The position numbers and the translations under genes are program-made. This document shows positions 1 to 8,640 of a DNA stretch of 64,000 bases, piece after piece. Under the pieces are notes generated by a model, which was not told the DNA's origin, searched no databases, and saw only the letters and a list, made by a program, of their open reading frames with translations. Source of the stretch: Parabacteroides faecis (GTDB taxonomy: Bacteria > Bacteroidota > Bacteroidia > Bacteroidales > Tannerellaceae); assembly GCF_014647375.1 (NCBI RefSeq), contig NZ_BMPB01000008.1:124001-188000 (forward strand), written 5' to 3'. Each line of letters begins with the position of its first letter. Within the stretch, counting starts at the first letter, position 1.

Positions 1-1023
1 ATAGAAGTAAAAGCAGGTAACGAAACCCTCCTCCTGGAAGGTAAAAAGATATTCATCAATACGGGAGCATCTACCATCATCCCACCCATCAAAGGTATAG
101 ATGGAAATCCGTTTGTCTACACCAGTACCTCGATCATGGAACTGGACAAACTACCACGTCGGCTGGTGATTGTAGGCGGCGGTTATATCGGCCTGGAATT
201 CGCCTCCATGTTTGCCGGTTTCGGTTCGGAAGTGATCGTGCTGGAAGGGGGAGACAAGTTCATTGCCCGCGAAGACCGCGACATTGCCGATGCGGTAAAA
301 ACGGTACTCGAAAAGAAAGGAATCACCATCCGTCTGAACGCTTCGGTACAGTCGATTGAACACAATGGCTCCGGAGTTGTTATAACATATAAAGAGAAAG
401 AAGGAAACGAAGTACAACTTCCCGCCGACGCTGTGCTGCTGGCAACCGGACGCCGTCCGAACACCACAGACCTGCATCCGGAAGCTGCGGGGATAAAGAT
501 CTCCGACCGGGGAGCCGTCATCGTGGACGACCATCTGCGCACCAATGTCCCGAATATCTGGGCAATGGGCGATGTGACGGGCGGTCTTCAATTTACCTAC
601 ATCTCTCTGGACGATTATCGTGTGATAAAAGACCAGCTGTTCGGTAACGGACGGCGAACGAAGGATGACCGTGTGGCGGTTGCCTATTCCGTATTCATCG
701 ATCCCCCGCTGTCACGCATCGGGATGGGAGAGGAAGAGGCGCTGCGTTCCGGAAGGAAAATAAGCATTGCACGGATGCCGGCTGCTGCATTCCCGCGGAC
801 ACGTACCTTCGAACAGACGGACGGACTGCTGAAAGCGATCGTCGATACGGAAACAGGCGAGATACTGGGATGTACCCTTTTCTGTGCCGAGTCGACCGAG
901 GTGATCAACACCGTATCGCTGGCCATACGTGCCGGAAAAGACTATACATTCCTTCGGGACAGTATTTATACGCATCCGTCGATGAGTGAATCGTTGAACG
1001 ATTTGTTTGCATTAATAAAATAA
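1..1023 (+). CDS. FAD-dependent pyridine nucleotide-disulfide oxidoreductase, 5' end missing
   Basis: The reading frame is open from the first base, so the gene begins before the window; the first internal ATG at 136 is not the real start. The visible 340 residues hold the end of the FAD domain (FINTGA, residues 18-23), the NAD(P)-binding loop GGGYIGLEFASMF (about 57-69), a second FAD contact ATGRRPN and AMGDVTGG, and the C-terminal dimerisation domain. The missing part should be about 110 residues with the first GxGxxG and the redox-active cysteines. The family includes RclA/YkgC-like, mercuric reductase-like and dihydrolipoamide dehydrogenase-like enzymes. The C-terminus lacks the HPT-E active-site pair in its usual lipoamide form (it reads THPSMSE), so RclA-like is my preference. 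It is followed 23 bp later by gnd. Confidence 0.85.
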   Translation: MEVKAGNETLLLEGKKIFINTGASTIIPPIKGIDGNPFVYTSTSIMELDKLPRRLVIVGGGYIGLEFASMFAGFGSEVIVLEGGDKFIAREDRDIADAVKTVLEKKGITIRLNASVQSIEHNGSGVVITYKEKEGNEVQLPADAVLLATGRRPNTTDLHPEAAGIKISDRGAVIVDDHLRTNVPNIWAMGDVTGGLQFTYISLDDYRVIKDQLFGNGRRTKDDRVAVAYSVFIDPPLSRIGMGEEEALRSGRKISIARMPAAAFPRTRTFEQTDGLLKAIVDTETGEILGCTLFCAESTEVINTVSLAIRAGKDYTFLRDSIYTHPSMSESLNDLFALIK

Positions 1024-1046
1024 CGAAATATAAAATAGAACAAAAC

Positions 1047-2501
1047 ATGAAGAAAGCTGATATCGGACTGATTGGTCTCGCCGTGATGGGTGAGAACCTG
1101 GCTCTAAATATGGAAAGCAAAGGTTTTACCGTTGCAGTATATAACCGTAGTTTCCCCGGCGAAGAAGGAGTGGTGGACCGCTTCGTGAACGGCCGTGGAA
1201 AAGGAAAGAATTTTATCGCTACCCATTCGATCGAAGAACTGGTGGATGCCGTGAAGCGTCCCCGCATCATTATGATGATGATCAAGGCCGGTGCTCCGGT
1301 CGACGAAATGATTGAACAGCTCTTGCCTCATATGTCGCCCGGCGACGTGATCATCGACGGAGGCAACTCCGACTTCCATGATACGGAACGCCGTGTGAAA
1401 GAGGTGGAAGCCAAAGGTCTGTATTTTGTCGGATCAGGTATTTCGGGAGGTGAAGAAGGTGCCTTGCACGGCCCTTCTATCATGCCCGGAGGATCTCCCG
1501 AAGCATGGCCCATCGTAAAGGATATTTTACAGAGTATCGCAGCCAAGCTGGATGACGGTAAGCCTTGTTGCCAATGGATCGGCGAAGGCGGTGCCGGGCA
1601 CTTTGTCAAGATGGTGCACAACGGCATCGAGTACGGTGACATGCAGCTGATCTCCGAAGCCTATTCCCTGTTGAAGAACCGGAAAGGCCTGGACAATGAT
1701 GAAATGTCCGTCGTCTTTGAAGAATGGAACAAGGGCGAACTGGATAGTTTCCTGATCGAGATCACCACGAACATACTCCGCTTCCGCGACGAAGACGGCA
1801 AGCCGTTGCTGGATAAGATACTCGACGTTGCCGGCCAGAAAGGAACGGGAAAATGGAGTGCCATCGCCGCAATGGACGAGAACGATCCGTTGACGCTGAT
1901 TACCGAGGCCGTGTACGCCCGTATGCTGTCCGCCCTCTCTGACGAACGCGAAAAGGCTTCCGGCTTGTATCCGGAACCGGTGCAGTTGGGTGAAAACCTG
2001 TATGTGGAAGAGATACGCCAGGCATTGTATGCTGCCAAGCTGATCTCTTATGCGCAGGGATTCTCCCTGATCCGCCGTGCTTCCGAACGTTATGGCTGGA
2101 AACTGGATTTCGGGACGATCGCACAGATCTGGCGTAAGGGTTGCATCATCCGTTCCGTCTTTCTGCAGAAGATCACGGAGGCTTACCGGAAGAATCCGGA
2201 ACTCGAAAACCTGTTGTTCGACGATTTCTTCCGCACCAAGATACAGTCTGCTTTACCTTCCTGGCGTAAAGTCGTTGCGGAAGGTGCCCTGAGCGGTGTC
2301 GCCCTACCGGCCATGAGTTCCGCCCTGAGTTATTTCGACGGGTTGCGTACCCAGAGCTCGGCAGCCAACCTGATACAGGCGCAGCGTGACTATTTCGGTG
2401 CTCACACGTATGAACGGACAGACCGCGACCGTGGTATTTTCTTCCACACCAACTGGACGGGCGAAGGGGGTAATACGGTTTCAGGAACCTATACAGTTTA
2501 A
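1047..2501 (+). CDS. gnd: 6-phosphogluconate dehydrogenase, decarboxylating
   Basis: Cytosolic enzyme that converts 6-phosphogluconate and NADP+ to ribulose 5-phosphate, CO2 and NADPH, the third step of the oxidative pentose phosphate pathway. The 484 residues match the usual length. The N-terminal Rossmann fold shows GLAVMGENLALNM (about residues 10-22). The substrate site shows GGNSDFHDTERR, GPSIMPGG and GGAGHFVKMVHNGIEYGD with the catalytic lysine and the HNGIE signature. The all-helical C-terminal domain contains GTGKWSA and ends in a glycine/threonine-rich tail that in known structures reaches into the partner subunit. It is the first gene of a gnd-zwf-pgl operon; the stop is 3 bp before an in-frame GTG and 18 bp before the ATG of zwf. 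Confidence 0.97.
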   Translation: MKKADIGLIGLAVMGENLALNMESKGFTVAVYNRSFPGEEGVVDRFVNGRGKGKNFIATHSIEELVDAVKRPRIIMMMIKAGAPVDEMIEQLLPHMSPGDVIIDGGNSDFHDTERRVKEVEAKGLYFVGSGISGGEEGALHGPSIMPGGSPEAWPIVKDILQSIAAKLDDGKPCCQWIGEGGAGHFVKMVHNGIEYGDMQLISEAYSLLKNRKGLDNDEMSVVFEEWNKGELDSFLIEITTNILRFRDEDGKPLLDKILDVAGQKGTGKWSAIAAMDENDPLTLITEAVYARMLSALSDEREKASGLYPEPVQLGENLYVEEIRQALYAAKLISYAQGFSLIRRASERYGWKLDFGTIAQIWRKGCIIRSVFLQKITEAYRKNPELENLLFDDFFRTKIQSALPSWRKVVAEGALSGVALPAMSSALSYFDGLRTQSSAANLIQAQRDYFGAHTYERTDRDRGIFFHTNWTGEGGNTVSGTYTV

Positions 2502-2519
2502 CAAGTGGAGGACCGGAGA

Positions 2520-3989
2520 ATGAAAAGAGCAAACGACCAACTACTTGTTATTTTCGGGGCATCGGGCGACCTGACGGGCCGCAAGTTGCTGCCCGCACTT
2601 TTTGAATTGTTCATCGGCGATATGTTGCCCGAACATTTTGCCATACTGGGAGCTGCACGTACAGCGTTTACGGATGATGAGTTCCGTGCCGAACAACGTA
2701 AACATATCCTGGAAGCACGGGGAAATAAGGAAACAAACAGCGCAGATCTGGATAGATTCCTCCAGATACTGTTCTACCTGGCATTCGATTCGACCAAATC
2801 CGCCGAATATGTGAAACTGAAAGACCGTGTACATCTGTTGCTGCAACAAGAGAATATCCCGGACAGGATCATGTATTATCTGGCTACACCGCCGCTGATG
2901 TACGAGCTGGTACCGAAGTACCTGCAGGAAAACGGCATGAACGTGGCGGAATCGGAAGACGGCTGGCGTCGCGTGATCGTCGAGAAGCCTTTCGGTACAA
3001 GCCTGGAGACGGCGCAGGAGCTGAACAAGCATCTCTGCCGCATCTTCGACGAGAACGAGATTTACCGTATCGACCATTACCTGGGTAAGGAGACGGTGCA
3101 GAACATCCTGGTACTCCGTTTCTCCAACGGTATTTTCGAACCGTTATGGAACCGTAATTATGTCGATTCGGTGGAGATCAGCGCATCCGAAACATTGGGC
3201 GTGGAGAACCGCGGTAAATACTATGACGGGGCAGGGGCCCTGCGTGATATGATTCAGAATCACCTCATGCAGCTGATGGCGTTTGCCGCTATGGAATCGC
3301 CCGCCGTGTTCGATCCTGAACCTATCCGCGACGAGATCGTGAAGGTCTTCCGTGCCATCCGTCCTTATACGATCCGCGAGATCAACGAACAGGTGGTCCG
3401 CGGGCAGTACGACGGCTATCGTGAAGAGAAGAATGTCGCGCCGGATTCGAATACGGAAACCTATGTCGGCATGAAGTTCTTCATCGACAACTGGCGTTGG
3501 AGCGGTGTGCCGTTCTACTTCTTTACGGGGAAGAAACTGCCGGAGAAGTCGTCGGAGATCGTTATCCATTTCAAATCGACACCCCATCAGCTTTTTGCCG
3601 GACAATGCTCGGGCAGTTCATGTAACAAGCTGGTGATCCGTATCCAGCCGGACGAGAGCATCACGCTGCGTTTCGGCCTGAAGATGCCGGGTGCCGGATT
3701 CACAGTGAAGCAGGTAGGGATGGAGTTCCGCTACGATTCACTGTCAAAGACCCATTTGCCGGATGCTTACGAGCGTCTGTTGCTGGATGCCATGCTGGGC
3801 GATTCGACCTTGTATGCACGTAGCGACGCTTTGGAAGCCAGCTGGCGCTTTATCGACCCGATCCTGCATCACTGGAAAGAGGAAGGTTCGAAGAATCTCT
3901 TCTTCTACGAACCGGGGCAGAACGGGCCATTGGAAAGAATGATGTTAGGCGCAGACTCAGCAGGAGACTCCTGCGATTCCTGCGGTTAA
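2520..3989 (+). CDS. zwf: Glucose-6-phosphate 1-dehydrogenase
   Basis: Oxidises glucose 6-phosphate to 6-phosphogluconolactone, making NADPH; first step of the oxidative pentose phosphate pathway. I chose ATG 2520 over the in-frame GTG at 2505 because a purine-rich GGAGGACCGGAG lies just before it. The 489-residue product shows the NADP loop FGASGDLTGRKLL (about residues 12-24), VEKPFG, and the catalytic RIDHYLGKE at about 183-191 with the active-site His and Lys. The C-terminus ends MMLGADSAGDSCDSCG: the last dozen residues, including two cysteines, look unlike the family and lie against a REP-like palindrome immediately after the stop. This tail may be the product of that insertion. The enzyme core looks intact. 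Confidence 0.96.
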   Translation: MKRANDQLLVIFGASGDLTGRKLLPALFELFIGDMLPEHFAILGAARTAFTDDEFRAEQRKHILEARGNKETNSADLDRFLQILFYLAFDSTKSAEYVKLKDRVHLLLQQENIPDRIMYYLATPPLMYELVPKYLQENGMNVAESEDGWRRVIVEKPFGTSLETAQELNKHLCRIFDENEIYRIDHYLGKETVQNILVLRFSNGIFEPLWNRNYVDSVEISASETLGVENRGKYYDGAGALRDMIQNHLMQLMAFAAMESPAVFDPEPIRDEIVKVFRAIRPYTIREINEQVVRGQYDGYREEKNVAPDSNTETYVGMKFFIDNWRWSGVPFYFFTGKKLPEKSSEIVIHFKSTPHQLFAGQCSGSSCNKLVIRIQPDESITLRFGLKMPGAGFTVKQVGMEFRYDSLSKTHLPDAYERLLLDAMLGDSTLYARSDALEASWRFIDPILHHWKEEGSKNLFFYEPGQNGPLERMMLGADSAGDSCDSCG

Positions 3990-3997
3990 ACAACGTA

Positions 3998-4019
3998 GGG
4001 GCAGTTCGTGAATCGCCCC
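3998..4019. repeat. REP-like imperfect palindrome between zwf and pgl
   Basis: An imperfect palindrome starting GGGGCAGTTC and ending GAATCGCCCC fills the 46-bp gap between zwf and pgl. The outer arms GGGGC/GCCCC pair and the inner GTTC/GAA.. pair with two mismatches. A preceding shorter palindrome CAGGAGACTCCTG (3961-3973 region) lies inside the zwf tail. The composition resembles dispersed short palindromic repeats; whether it is multicopy cannot be seen from one window. It is within the operon, so it may tune mRNA stability rather than end transcription, since no T-run follows. Confidence 0.55.
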
Positions 4020-4035
4020 CTCAAATGAGAAACAT

Positions 4036-4737
4036 ATGAAAATAGAGAATTACAAAGACAACAAGGAGGCTTTGCGGGCTTTGACCAGCCAATTGATGGA
4101 TTATATGGCCCGTAAAGAAGAGCAGACGCCGTTCAACCTGGCTTTGTCGGGTGGCGAGACAGCCAAACAGATGTTTGCTCTATGGGCGGATGAGTATAAA
4201 GATAAGATCGACTGGGAGAACATGCGTTTCTTCTGGGTGGACGAGCGTTGTGTGCCGCCGACAGATGCGGAGAGTAATTTCGGGCATGCGAACAAGTTAT
4301 TGTTCGAACCCCTGCAGATACCTAAAGATCATATTCACCGGATCCACGGTGAAGGAGAACCCGGCACGGAGGCAATGCGTTATTCGCGTATCGTGAAGGA
4401 ATATCTGCCTCGTCACGGGCAGTTCCCGTATTTCGATTGTATCATCCTGGGGATAGGAGGCGATTCGCATACGGCATCCATCTTCCCGGATAATCTGCCG
4501 TTGCTGACGGACAGCCGGAATTATGCCGTATCGCAGCATCCGGAATCGGGACAGTTCCGTATTACGATGACGGGTCCGCTTATCCTGAACGGTTCGCCGC
4601 TGCTTGTCCCCGTGTTGGGTAAAGGCAAGGCGGCTGCGATAGAGGAGTTGAAGCAGGGGTATTCGGCTACGAATGCAACACCGGCTGCTTATATCCTGTC
4701 GCATGCGGTAGATTCGATCGTTTATACGACATTGTGA
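4036..4737 (+). CDS. pgl: 6-phosphogluconolactonase
   Basis: Hydrolyses 6-phosphogluconolactone, the product of zwf, to 6-phosphogluconate, the substrate of gnd; with the two genes before it the oxidative branch is complete in one operon. The 233 residues match the DevB/SOL-type lactonase family, which is related to glucosamine-6-phosphate deaminase. Visible motifs are ALSGGETAKQMFALW (about residues 38-52), FFWVDERCVPP followed by SNFGHANKLL, and LGIGGDSHTASIFP (about 146-159). The ATG follows GAGAAACAT with no clear ribosome binding site, normal in Bacteroidetes. A strong hairpin follows. Confidence 0.95.
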   Translation: MKIENYKDNKEALRALTSQLMDYMARKEEQTPFNLALSGGETAKQMFALWADEYKDKIDWENMRFFWVDERCVPPTDAESNFGHANKLLFEPLQIPKDHIHRIHGEGEPGTEAMRYSRIVKEYLPRHGQFPYFDCIILGIGGDSHTASIFPDNLPLLTDSRNYAVSQHPESGQFRITMTGPLILNGSPLLVPVLGKGKAAAIEELKQGYSATNATPAAYILSHAVDSIVYTTL

Positions 4738-4770
4738 TGAAAGGATAGAAGTCCTTGACTTTATATATAG

Positions 4771-4816
4771 AAAGAGGTGCACCGAAAAGCTTTTTAGGCT
4801 TTCGATGCATCTCTTT
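4771..4816. terminator. Bidirectional terminator between pgl and the surface-lipoprotein operon
   Basis: A hairpin with arms AAAGAGGTGCACCGAAAAGC and GGCTTTCGATGCATCTCTTT (two or three mismatches) lies between two convergent genes. It is A-rich on the left and T-rich on the right, so it can end transcripts from both sides: the pentose phosphate operon from the left and the minus-strand lipoprotein operon from the right. Confidence 0.8.
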
Positions 4817-4845
4817 TGTCGGGTTAATAGCTCTTGACTGGAATG

Positions 4846-6435
4846 TTAAAATGCTCGGATGCAACGCACGCTTTGATTGTTGCTTTTTGTTCTGCTGCTT
4901 AGAGTACCATCGTCAAAGGCTATGGTAAAAGCTGTATTGGCATCGTTCTCCGTGGAGCTCCAATGGGTATTGAGTTTGAATGCGCGTCCTCCTATTGAGG
5001 TCAGCGTGTTATCCAATATTTTATTATTATTTGTATATATCGTATAAAGTTCCGCTAACTCATTCTTTGAAGGAATATACCAGGGACTATTATCACTGCC
5101 GTTTGCTTCATATGCCTGGTTAAACACTTCATATTTCGTTTTAAAGTCAGCATTACTTCCATATTGAGTGAGCAGTTTCTGGGTTCCCAGCGATCCGTCC
5201 GTTTCGTTGCGGATACTTTGTCCGATGGCTCCGACTGCTGATTCATCAACACCCACAGGTCCCCATACCTGAGCTGTAACATAATCTTTCGCCATGATCT
5301 TACCTTTGATCTTGTTTGTAGGATCTATCCAGTACACGACACCGATAGCCGTTTTGCTCTTGTCTATCGTGGTTGACCAGGTATTATCCGAGTAATAGCA
5401 GTCGCCAACCTTCGGGTCCACATCTGTATCTTCCTGTTCGCTCGTCCAGTCTTTATCGATATCCACTGTTATTTTCGTGACAGTTGAAGGCTCGTCTTCG
5501 ATAACCAGCAGGCTTCCGGCAGCATTGACGCAATAGTTGCGTTTGGCTGGGATTCCGGCAGGTAGGGTAATCGTCTTCAGTTTCTTACCGCTTGCCGTTG
5601 TCGCTGTAAACTCCATTGTGATTTCACCTATCGTACCGTCCGCTTCGGCAAAGAAATATTGGGAAAAGATCGTTTTGCAGGAAGAACTCTTGATGGTGAT
5701 ATCCTTGCCGTTATCAAATTCGTTTGCGTTGCCTTTTACTTCCCAGTTCTTTGATCCGGAGACAGTACCGGTGGCCACATTCAGCAAGCTGGGAACGGAG
5801 AATGTGATATTCATGCTATTGAAGTAACCGAAGTTTGTGGCATCCTTTTCCGCAATGGTCAGCTTGGTGAGCGGACGCGTGAGAGTTACTTTCAGGTCAT
5901 TCAGGGCGCTAGCCTCTTTGGTGAAGTTTTTGGAGGCATAAAAAGCGTCGCAGTCTGCGGGAGTTGTGCTTCCTTGTTTCATCTCTACGGCTTGTAATCC
6001 TGTGGAGCCATCTGTTGTATAATATTTGTCGGGATAATGTGCTACACTGTTCAGTCCGGCAATGGTAACAGGTGAGGAAGATGCGGTGGCGTCCATATAA
6101 TCTGCCCAAAGCAACGCCTTGTAGTTCCCGGAATTAGTCAGTTCGAATTCGAAAGTGAGATCGCTTGTTCCGGTGGTGCACATTTCCTGACGCACTTTGA
6201 GTACGGTAAGATCCTCATCCCACACTTCGAGCACGCAACGCAGTTGATGATTTGCCGGTGCAGAGGGCACGGTACGTGTTTCAACCTTTGCAAAATCAGC
6301 AGGCAACGACGCGGTAAGGCTCACCCGACTGCCCGGATTATTGGTTTGCAGCACATTGGCGGGTTCGTCCTGGCTGCACGAGGTTATCAATCCCAGAAGG
6401 GTGATTAACCAAAGATAAAGATTGTTCTTCTTCAT
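4846..6435 (-). CDS. Surface lipoprotein: fimbrillin-like N-terminus with DUF1566-like C-terminus
   Basis: A 529-residue exported lipoprotein. I start at MKKNNLYL (6435) rather than the ATG four codons upstream; the signal peptide ends at lipobox LITSC (Cys about residue 20) followed by SQDE, consistent with the acidic surface-export signal of Bacteroidetes lipoproteins. Residues about 45-330 resemble the first domain of the next gene upstream, with LRCVLEVWDED, ALLWADY and the RPLTKL motif typical of fimbrillin/FimB/Mfa2-like proteins and the DUF6562-type family (from memory). Residues about 345-529 form a DUF1566/C-type-lectin-like module: WYIPSKNELAEL, HWSSTEND and the terminal QSVRCIRAF. 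Such modules bind ligands at tips of surface structures. It is the last gene of a four-gene minus-strand operon. Ligand unknown. Confidence 0.8.
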   Translation of the reverse strand: MKKNNLYLWLITLLGLITSCSQDEPANVLQTNNPGSRVSLTASLPADFAKVETRTVPSAPANHQLRCVLEVWDEDLTVLKVRQEMCTTGTSDLTFEFELTNSGNYKALLWADYMDATASSSPVTIAGLNSVAHYPDKYYTTDGSTGLQAVEMKQGSTTPADCDAFYASKNFTKEASALNDLKVTLTRPLTKLTIAEKDATNFGYFNSMNITFSVPSLLNVATGTVSGSKNWEVKGNANEFDNGKDITIKSSSCKTIFSQYFFAEADGTIGEITMEFTATTASGKKLKTITLPAGIPAKRNYCVNAAGSLLVIEDEPSTVTKITVDIDKDWTSEQEDTDVDPKVGDCYYSDNTWSTTIDKSKTAIGVVYWIDPTNKIKGKIMAKDYVTAQVWGPVGVDESAVGAIGQSIRNETDGSLGTQKLLTQYGSNADFKTKYEVFNQAYEANGSDNSPWYIPSKNELAELYTIYTNNNKILDNTLTSIGGRAFKLNTHWSSTENDANTAFTIAFDDGTLSSRTKSNNQSVRCIRAF

Positions 6436-6480
6436 TGTTTCTAACATTTTGATGTTTAATTATTATATTTTGTTCGTCGA

Positions 6481-7506
6481 TCATTTGAGCAGACCGTCGA
6501 GGTCTATGTCTATATTTCCTTCAAAATCATCGTCAATATCCACGCCTCCTTGCATCTCGTTGGTGAGGAAACGGGCACGGACAGTGGTGAGATGTCCACG
6601 GCAGTAGGGCACTTCGAGGCCGGTAGTGCGTGCGACGACCGTACCTCTTTCATCCTGTATCTCTATCGAGAGCTGGACGAACGATTCCATGCCGTTCACA
6701 AATATGTAGTCTGTCCCGATACTACATTCCTCTGCGCCGTCCGTGGGAATAGTGAGCGGGACGGTGTATTGCACTCCCGTCTGCGAATCGGCAGGCTTAC
6801 CCGACAGGACGTTGAATACGGTTGGCAGATAGAAGCCGTAAGCGAATGTGACGTTGAAGGCTTTGCCTCCGGACCGTTGTTTGCGGGTCTTGCGCAGAAA
6901 GTCCTTTACGTCCGTAGCGATCAGTTCATATTTTGCCAGCGGACGGACCATATCCACCGATACCTGCACTTTAGCGTTCCATTCATCCCGGTAGGGACGC
7001 AGGTCGAGTGGTGTAGTTCCGTAGAGGCAATCCCGGTAGTCGGTGCTACCTGTATAGGGAACGGTACAACCTACGTATTGTAAATCCTCCGTGTCGTAAT
7101 ACAGGTCGGTGCCTGAGTTTGCTTTCACGTAGTCGGTCCATACGGCGAGAGTGTACTCCACGGCATGCAGGCGGAGATTGATAGGAAGGGAGATTTGTTT
7201 GTTTTCAGTTTCGGCTTCATCCAGTATCGTTACTTGGCGTGTTTCGGCATGTCCGTCTCTCCGGGCTTCGATGATGAAGCGGCGTCGGTAATCGGAAGTA
7301 GCTTTCGTGGTTCCGGTCCGGACGTTCTTTTGTGTGATGATTTCGAGCGGAACGAGTTCGAGGTCGAGTGTCACTTCTGTGTTGATTTGTACCAGTGTGG
7401 GGTCGATACCCTCTTCACCTTCTTCGGTTATCGTGGGATAATCGTGTACGCAGCTGCCCAGCATGGAGAGTAACATGAACAACAGGATGGAATATTGTTT
7501 CTTCAT
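6481..7506 (-). CDS. Fimbrillin-like surface lipoprotein (DUF6562-type/FimB-Mfa2-like)
   Basis: A 341-residue lipoprotein with signal peptide MKKQYSILLFMLLSMLGSC (lipobox LGSC, Cys about 19) then a charged, glutamate-rich stretch EEGEEG. The body shares motifs with the neighbouring 529-residue lipoprotein: RRRFIIEARRDG, YTLAVWTDYVKA, YRDCLYG, DMVRPLAKYELI. These are typical of Bacteroidales fimbrillin-like superfamily domains, which fold as transthyretin-like beta sandwiches and polymerise or anchor pili. The acidic C-terminus VDIDDDFEGNIDIDLDG is unusual and could bind calcium. It lies 6 bp downstream of the DUF3575 gene and 45 bp upstream of its paralogue, so the three are probably co-transcribed. 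Being a pilus anchor or accessory subunit is inference. Confidence 0.75.
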   Translation of the reverse strand: MKKQYSILLFMLLSMLGSCVHDYPTITEEGEEGIDPTLVQINTEVTLDLELVPLEIITQKNVRTGTTKATSDYRRRFIIEARRDGHAETRQVTILDEAETENKQISLPINLRLHAVEYTLAVWTDYVKANSGTDLYYDTEDLQYVGCTVPYTGSTDYRDCLYGTTPLDLRPYRDEWNAKVQVSVDMVRPLAKYELIATDVKDFLRKTRKQRSGGKAFNVTFAYGFYLPTVFNVLSGKPADSQTGVQYTVPLTIPTDGAEECSIGTDYIFVNGMESFVQLSIEIQDERGTVVARTTGLEVPYCRGHLTTVRARFLTNEMQGGVDIDDDFEGNIDIDLDGLLK

Positions 7507-7512
7507 GGTCGC

Positions 7513-8166
7513 TTACTTTTTTAAGTTGAACCGGTAGACAATCGACAGACCTACACGTGTGATGCCCCAATAGTTCCGGGTGTGCGTGTCGATGCATGCG
7601 CCGTTGTCTATATTATAATAGGTGTCGTATTTCATGTTGGCATAACCGGCGCCGAGGGTAAATTCTCCTGCCCAATGTTCATTGAACGGCAACAGATAAC
7701 CGTAACTGATGCCTGCACCCACGAACGGACGATCGGTATCCTGATAGCGGTCGCGGTTCCACCGGACATTGAACCAGCCCATGTGCGCATGAATACCGAA
7801 GAAGTGTCCTCTGCCAGGCTTGGAAAGCCAGTAACGCCCTTCAGGTTGGATGACAAAGGTTTTTACAGCATGCTGGCTACCGATATGCCACGGACACCAT
7901 AATACGGGTAATTCTACGGAAACATGTTTCGTGATTTGCACGTCTGCCGCCATGTTCATAATCGTTCCTGCCCAAGCTGCCAGGTTGGTTTTTACGGCAA
8001 GGTATCTATTCGCCGTAGGAACCGGAGCAGTAGGAGAGATATTGCCAATCGCTTTGTCGGATGGAGGCAGAGCGTTTGCTATTGTCGTGATGAAGATCAT
8101 ACAAGCGGAAAATAGTGCGGAGATGATGTTGCGGAGTGTTTGGGATGGAATAAGTCGTGTTGCCAT
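7513..8166 (-). CDS. DUF3575-family exported protein
   Basis: A 217-residue protein with a hydrophobic N-terminal segment (about residues 10-32) ending near ANALPPS, a likely signal peptide. The rest matches the Bacteroidales DUF3575 family: RYLAVKTNLAAWAGTIMNMAADVQ, SVELPVLWCPWHIG, FVIQPEGRYWLSKPG, FFGIHAHMGWFNVRW, and a last beta-strand ending IVYRFNLKK with a C-terminal-type aromatic pattern of small outer-membrane barrels. Family members sit next to fimbrial genes in Bacteroides and Parabacteroides, and here too it precedes two fimbrillin-like lipoproteins. Its reading frame stays open upstream past the ATG into the HU-like gene, see the frameshift finding. Confidence 0.8.
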   Translation of the reverse strand: MATRLIPSQTLRNIISALFSACMIFITTIANALPPSDKAIGNISPTAPVPTANRYLAVKTNLAAWAGTIMNMAADVQITKHVSVELPVLWCPWHIGSQHAVKTFVIQPEGRYWLSKPGRGHFFGIHAHMGWFNVRWNRDRYQDTDRPFVGAGISYGYLLPFNEHWAGEFTLGAGYANMKYDTYYNIDNGACIDTHTRNYWGITRVGLSIVYRFNLKK

Positions 8167-8201
8167 ATATATACGTAGTGTGTTTGAATAAAGGGAATCG
8201 T

Positions 8202-8606
8202 TTATCCGGAGACCGGATGTGAGCGTATCTGGGTGTCGGATGCGGTGATGATTGTTGGAGGTGAGTGGGATAACACGAATGTTGATTTTATTCTTCGTAG
8301 GATCGATTTAGCCTTCGGTCCTATAAAGGCACCGTCAACACCGAGTGAGTTGGTTGCAAAACCAAATTCTACGGTAGAAGCAGAGTATAACTTATCCTTT
8401 GCAACGTCCATCAGATCGTTGTAGGTGGTTCTCAATTCGGAAGCAGTGAATTTACTTTTACCTTTGGCGGCGATCTGACAAAGGTTGTCGATAAAGCGGC
8501 GTGCCACGTAGGTAATATTCAATGTGAAGTCGTCTTCACACTCTGTCAGCATGTTAGCGACGAGGTTGCCGGTGATGCTACGTTTCTTTGGTTCATTTGT
8601 AGCCAT
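8202..8606 (-). CDS. HU-like DNA-binding domain protein, probably frameshifted
   Basis: The 134-residue ORF begins MATNEPKKRSITGNLVANML and resembles the N-terminal HU/IHF-like domain of the Bacteroidetes DUF4469-type family, in which the pattern ITGxLxxNxLT..DD..., an alpha-helical dimer arm, and a segment GVDGAFIGPKA are expected. After GAFIGPKAK the frame turns into basic, unfamiliar sequence and stops. In the next frame the same DNA reads IDPTKNKINIRVIPLTS, which looks like the family's expected beta-strand continuation. One missing A in the AAA at about 8308-8312 would join them. It is the first gene after the inverted repeat and would be the first to be transcribed if the promoter segment flipped. 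Confidence 0.6.
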   Translation of the reverse strand: MATNEPKKRSITGNLVANMLTECEDDFTLNITYVARRFIDNLCQIAAKGKSKFTASELRTTYNDLMDVAKDKLYSASTVEFGFATNSLGVDGAFIGPKAKSILRRIKSTFVLSHSPPTIITASDTQIRSHPVSG

Positions 8607-8623
8607 AATCTTTGAGATTTAAT

Positions 8624-8640
8624 TAGTTCGTATAGAACTA
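8624..8640 (+). repeat. Left inverted repeat of putative invertible segment
   Basis: TAGTTCGTATAGAACTA, 18 bp upstream of the ATG of the minus-strand HU-like gene. Its arms AGTTC/GAACT are themselves palindromic around a 5-bp asymmetric centre GTATA, the form expected of a recombinase site. The exact reverse complement occurs at 8910-8926. Confidence 0.75.

Noticed and set aside
151-591. Long minus-strand ORF overlapping the oxidoreductase
   Set aside because: Antisense shadow in GC-rich codons; the plus-strand frame shows clear flavoprotein motifs and the ORF has no family features.
8233-8424. 63-residue plus-strand ORF over the HU-like gene
   Set aside because: Shadow of the minus-strand gene; no start signal or homology.
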